Of a stretch of DNA of 64,000 nt, positions 59,047 through 64,000 are shown one piece after another. The notes under the pieces were generated by a model that had not been told where the DNA came from, did no database searches, and saw only the letters and a list, made by a program, of their open reading frames with translations. Each line of letters starts with the position of its first letter. Position 1 is the first letter of the stretch. Position numbers and translations under genes: made by a program. The stretch comes from Psoroptes ovis (taxonomy: Eukaryota > Arthropoda > Arachnida > Sarcoptiformes > Psoroptidae), in assembly GCA_002943765.1 (NCBI GenBank), contig PQWQ01000012.1, positions 1,439,501 through 1,503,500 of the forward strand. The letters run 5' to 3'.

Positions 59047-59430
59047 ATACAAATCGATTCAAATTTTGATTCTATTCAATTTTTCGTTTCAATTCAATGG
59101 CAAATGATATAATTGAACATTGAAAAAAAATAGACAAACAAACAAACAAAACGGAAAATTCCCAAATGAAAATTTCGAAAGAGAAAAAATTCCATGTAAT
59201 TCTCATCATTGAATCATCATTCATTCATTCATTCATTCATTTTGATTTGACTTCGAAATGTTTTTGACTTTTTGACTTGATTTTGGTCCATTCTTTGGCA
59301 CTTTTTTGATGGAATTTCATTTTGCTTCAATTTTCGAATGATTACATTTGATTACGTTCAAATAATTCAACGGAATTCTCTGTTGTTTCATTTTTGAAAA
59401 TGTCAAAGAATCAAGGCATTTGAATGTGAA

Positions 59431-59453
59431 TTTTTTTTTTTTTTTTTTTTTTT
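59431..59453. repeat. T23 homopolymer
   Basis: Twenty-three T in a row, with no recognisable retroelement beside it. Confidence 0.9.
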
Positions 59454-62400
59454 GGCCAGAAGCGAGAATTCTTTGAGGTCTTGAAGCCTAGGGGCTGAAA
59501 AGGTCAAATTTTTGGACGAATTGCTTACAGAGCAAAAATCCTAAAATTAATTGAATTTGAAGCCCGCAGAAACAAAGGGTATTGTGCTTATAATTGAAGG
59601 ATAATAGGCCCAAACAAAACTATTGAACCTTTGAATTAAACCTATTAAAAATTTTGCGAACCTTAACGATTTGAACAGATTCTTCAATAGGTTCTTACAG
59701 AGGATTTACCCAAAGGTTATGGAAAAGGTACGCAAAGAATTTACACTGATTTTCAATATTCCAAGAGGGTTTTCAAGTAGTTTCGCTTTTAAGAATTCAA
59801 AGCATACAAAAGTTTAGAAGCATCCAAAGGTTTTGATTTGTGTTCAAAATTCATATTGTTTGAGAAATATTGTTTGAAATATTATCATTATATTATTCGT
59901 TCTATTCGTATAAAAGTATCAAAATAAAACTCATAAAACAAATAAAAGAGTAAAACTAAATCAAAATAAATAAATGGAAATAAACAAACAAACATAAATT
60001 AATGGAAGCGAAACTACCGAAGAGAGAGAGCCAGAAAACTTTTACATTGTAATTACATTGTTATTATTGTTGTTGTTGAAATTAATTAAATAATTTCATA
60101 ACGATTCATAATTACAAAAAGTAAAATAATAATAATAATAATCATCATGATCATAAGTAAATGACAGTCATAAGCAGCAGCAGCAGCAGCACCAGTAATC
60201 ATCAACATCAATTGTTGGATCCATTTGTAATCATTAATGCATTGAAAACAAAACAAAAACATTCGAAATTATCATTTCATATTTCACCTAAATAACCTTT
60301 AGGATGATGTTTACACATATGTACATAGCCTCTCTTTTATTGTTGTTGTTTACGCATACCTGAACACGACTCATCGAAAGATCATATTTCAATTTCAATT
60401 TTCAAGAAGCCAAAAATCCGTTTACCAAAAACAAGAACAAAATTTCATTATCTTCGTGTCTCATCAATTGTTTGGGTGTCTTCAAGGATCTAATTTATTC
60501 AGCCCCATCCAGTCTTCAACTCTTGGTCCTTTCAGACCGTGGCTCTCTCTCCACCCTCTCTGGGGTTTCTGTCATTCAAAACAAGGGGTGTTTGGGTGAT
60601 GGAATTCACCAGAAAAAAAAATTGAAAAGAAAACCTCGAGAAACTTAAACTTTTCAAGAAGAAATTTCAAATTTCAATTTTTTAATTTGAAAAATTTCGA
60701 AAAATTAAGTGAAATTTGATGTTTATTTGTTCGAGGAAAATACACCAACCAGCCAACATTAACCACCAGTCAACATTAGCCAACTCATCAAATACATTCG
60801 TTATTATTATCATTTGTCGTTATCATTTGTTGTTATTATCAATTGAATTATTTTCAAATTATTTCTTTGTGGTGGTCGAGGATTTCTTCGTGCAATTTTG
60901 TTGGATTTTGTTTTGTGGGCCAGAACTACCACCAACAACTTTCAACTGGAAAATTCCTACAACGAGAATTTCCAGCCCAAATTTTTGAAAAGTATTTGAA
61001 ATAAACATAAACTAAATTGAAAACTTGTATTTTTGTTTCTCGTTCCATATGTCAATTACATTGAATTTAAACCACATTTATTTTTCAAACAACAGTGGGG
61101 AATCAATTTTTTTTCAATCTCTTTGGAAATCATTTAAAAGCTGTCAAACTTTTCACCAAGTTGATTTGAAAAAGTACCCGAGTTGGACATGGACCGATTC
61201 GGACACGGACAAGGAGCCCAACGGACTGCTGATGCTGGTGGAGGACGTAATCATCCTCGGACTGTTTGATGCTGTTGCGGTTTCCGTTGCTCAATGGGAA
61301 ACGAGTTCCAAGGAAATTCTGAGGAATCCTCAGAAATTCAGAGAAATTCAAAGGAATATGGCAGAGGCTGAAACCTTCAAACTTTTACAAGATTAAAATG
61401 TGTTGATTTTCAAAAGTTTAATTCGATTTACCATTCACCATTTATGGTAATCATATCATTATTTACCCGTAAAAATGAAAAATTTTCCCGGCTGTCATCA
61501 TGTCTATTATCTTCATCATTTAATATCATTATGTGAATCGGTAAATATCAAATTTGGAATGTAACATTAACTTTTGAATGTTTCCTTGAAATTTTCTTTA
61601 AAAATTCTTAAGAATTTTCTCTCCTTCGCTCCCAAGCAAAGAGGGTTTCCCGCAGAGTTTTGAAGATTTCACTGATCAAAATTTCAGCCCAATAGCGACA
61701 GCTCAGGGACCTGGAAAATTCGTGGACTTTTCAGTGAAAATTTTGCCGAGGAACAACAACGGAAAATTGAGTGATGATAAATTGAAAAATTGGATGTTCG
61801 GAATCCGAATAATATCCATTGAATGGATTCATTGATTTTGTTCTGTGCATTTAATTGATGATTGATGAAAATAGAAAAGACATTAATTTTTTGGTTTCAT
61901 TTTTGTGTGTGGAAATGAGAAATGGTCACAATCATTATCAATGACAATGGCAAGCATCAATGACGAGGATAATGTATCGAAGAGATGGAGGGACGGATAG
62001 ATGGAGAGAGGTGGGCAACTGGAATGAATAATAAATCAATTCATTATCGAATCATTATTATCATTGTTTGATCAGAAAATGAATGTCTAAATCAATCTGA
62101 TGAATCAATCGAATAAATATTTTGGACCAAATCGAATGATTTGTATGAATAAATAATCAAATAAATCGATCAATCAAATCAAATCAATGAAATCAATGAA
62201 TCATTAATTCAATTAGATCAATTAAATCAATTTGATTCTATTGAATAAGAATTTTGTCTTGTAATTCTTGTTCTTGTTCTATTTGGTGATAATGCCATGA
62301 ACATCAATATGACGAATTGTACGATCGTTGATCATCATCGTGAAAGACAAAATCAACTCGTCCTAAAGACCTAAGAAAGTTTGTGAATCATCATATCTTT

Positions 62401-62743
62401 TTGTTGTCTAGCATCAGAGAATCCAAAGCGCCAGACTACCAAGCAATGAAAAGTATTCAAAAGGTTAAAAGTACATTTATATAAAAGTTTTTGCATATTG
62501 ATGAATCGAAAAGAAAATGGAAAAAACGAATCCATCGATTTCGCCCTATCTTCTATCTTTCAATATTTATTTATTTTTTTTAATTTTATTCAAATTAATT
62601 CATTCTATTTTTACTTATTTTTTTTATCATTTGATTATCATCATCTTCGGATATCATCGTATCCAATGACAACAACAACGAACAAACAACAAAGCAATAA
62701 TTAATTTTTGTATTCAAATTCAAATTATGAAGAATCCAATCGG

Positions 62744-62818
62744 GGTTGTCCGAAAAGTTCTGGCCGATTTTGAATGGACCTTTCCATCAATTCAACACGA
62801 ACGAATTTTGCGGACAAG
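62744..62818. mobile_element. Hairpin mini-element family 1, copy k
   Basis: Left arm GGTTGTCCGAAAAGTTC and inner block TGGCCGATTTT. Right arm GAATTTTGCGGACAA (62803-62817), inverted with a few mismatches. 75 bp. Confidence 0.65.
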
Positions 62819-64000
62819 CCAAATGCTGAATAATGCAAATCAATGTGATATCAATCACATTTCAATTAATAAACAAAGTGGAAAATAAAGAAAAAAAATT
62901 CCTTATTGTTTATTAAAAAATAATCAACGAATATATTTTATATGATAAATTAATGCATATAATGCACTCCTACGGACGTGTGCTTGCAATATCTTCAAAG
63001 TTTCAATGTAAATCAATGAAAGAATTCTTTTATTATTATTCAAATTGCATTTCGGAATCCCGAAATTGAATTTAATTTGATTTAATTTGCTTCAGAATTT
63101 AATCAAGAAAATTCCATGAATCGAAAAAAATAATGGAATCATTGATTTGAAATGAAAAACAGAAGAAAATACATACAAAGTTTCATTCAATTAAGGAATT
63201 CAAAATATCGCAAATAACTCAAAAACCGATCCGAAATTCTTGTGTTTGTGATTATTCTTGAATTGAAAATTTTTGATCTTGAACATGGATTCTTTGTTTA
63301 ATCACTCATTGTTTGTTGGAGCGAACATAAGCCAAATGCATGTGTGTGTATGTGCACAAAGATCAATCGATAGATTCATCGATTAATTCATTTCACATCG
63401 ATTGATTCATTTTAATAAATTTGTTCGCGCTCTTTTTTTTTGACATTTTTATTGTCGTTTATTAAATTGTATTCAAATTCAAATTCATCGATTCAATATT
63501 TGTACAGTCAATGTATTTGTAATTAGTAAAGTAATCAAAAAATATGTGATCAATCGATCGATCGATCGATCGATTGATGTGTTTGTGATATCGAAATATG
63601 GTACGAAATACAAATGCTGAAATAACGAAATATGACAAGAATTTTTTTTCGTTTTCATTTTGACTTTTTTTTTCATCCAAAAACTTGAAGCAAAATTTCA
63701 AATCAATTTCTTTACATGAAACTTTTTCATTTTGTATTCATTTTTGATTCTCAGTGTCTTTATATTGGTGCTATAGCACACACGAAACACACATTTAAAT
63801 CTTTGATAATTTGTTAATCTTAAATATCAACGATTGTATTGAATACGATTCATTAAGAATACATTCGGATTTCGAAAAAATATTTTCGATCCTGGTGATT
63901 TTGAATATTCTCAATTCTGCAAAAATCGATTGAAATGTTTCGATTAATCAAATTTACGATAATTGAAAATGATACGATCACCAATTTCGCAGCGTTCACG

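Larger units (their letters stand above)
57574..64000. other. Non-coding right end of the window
   Basis: AT-rich with no conserved gene. Contains hairpin copies j and k, (AC)n at 59026-59046, a T23 run at 59431-59453, (AGC)n near 60177-60192, a (GATC)-type run near 63549-63578, and a GC-rich island at about 61170-61310 described under findings. Confidence 0.5.

Noticed and set aside
63549..63578. GATC-rich self-complementary run
   Set aside because: It is a short (ATCG)n microsatellite, sufficient to explain the symmetry.
1..64000. tRNA, rRNA, CRISPR arrays, bacterial operons
   Set aside because: Scanning by eye for B-box-like GGTTCGA sequences, rRNA core motifs and regularly spaced repeats found none; the GT-AG introns make the window eukaryotic. 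A tRNA could still be missed without tRNAscan.

Overview
The window looks like nuclear DNA of a small arthropod, most likely an astigmatid (dust-mite-like) mite. The DNA is very AT-rich. Most introns in coding sequence are 40-110 bp with GT-AG ends, and simple repeats and poly-Q/N/H/S tracts are abundant. The protein-coding genes have clear animal or insect counterparts. The species assignment is inference.

Layout. 1-7.2 kb is a transposon nest. The remnant of a DDE_Tnp_4-type transposase with a C-terminal SWIM-like zinc finger (minus strand) is interrupted twice: by a Tc1/mariner-type element (571-1846, TA duplication) and by a complete-looking non-LTR retrotransposon (2249-7081, flanked by a perfect 15-bp duplication, both ORFs open). 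11.0-14.5 kb (+) is a 12-exon G protein-coupled receptor kinase of the GRK2/Gprk1 type. 14.5-30.8 kb is a long stretch without a convincing gene and contains several short inverted-repeat elements. 30.8-33.2 kb (+) is a BTB/two-C2H2-finger transcription factor. 35.4-37.5 kb (+) is a vitamin K-dependent gamma-glutamyl carboxylase. 37.9-38.5 kb (-) is histone H2A.Z with E2F-like sites upstream. 39.6-53.1 kb (-) is a 12-exon gene matching wide awake/ANKFN1 (ankyrin, FN3, Ras-association-like C-terminus). 53.1-64 kb is mostly non-coding and carries a second copy of the Tc1/mariner-type element (56301-57573) in inverted orientation to the first.

I assembled the spliced models by hand: exon phases sum correctly in all five host genes, and the joined proteins follow the known family order. 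The host genes are unrelated housekeeping, signalling and regulatory genes and do not form a pathway cluster.

The least expected signal is a dispersed family of about 75-bp hairpin elements (arms close to TTGTCCGAAAAGTT). There are nine two-armed copies plus two half copies in 64 kb, all outside exons. A second, unrelated 76-91-bp inverted-repeat family has three copies within 1 kb at 15.9-16.9 kb. Both look like miniature inverted-repeat transposons.
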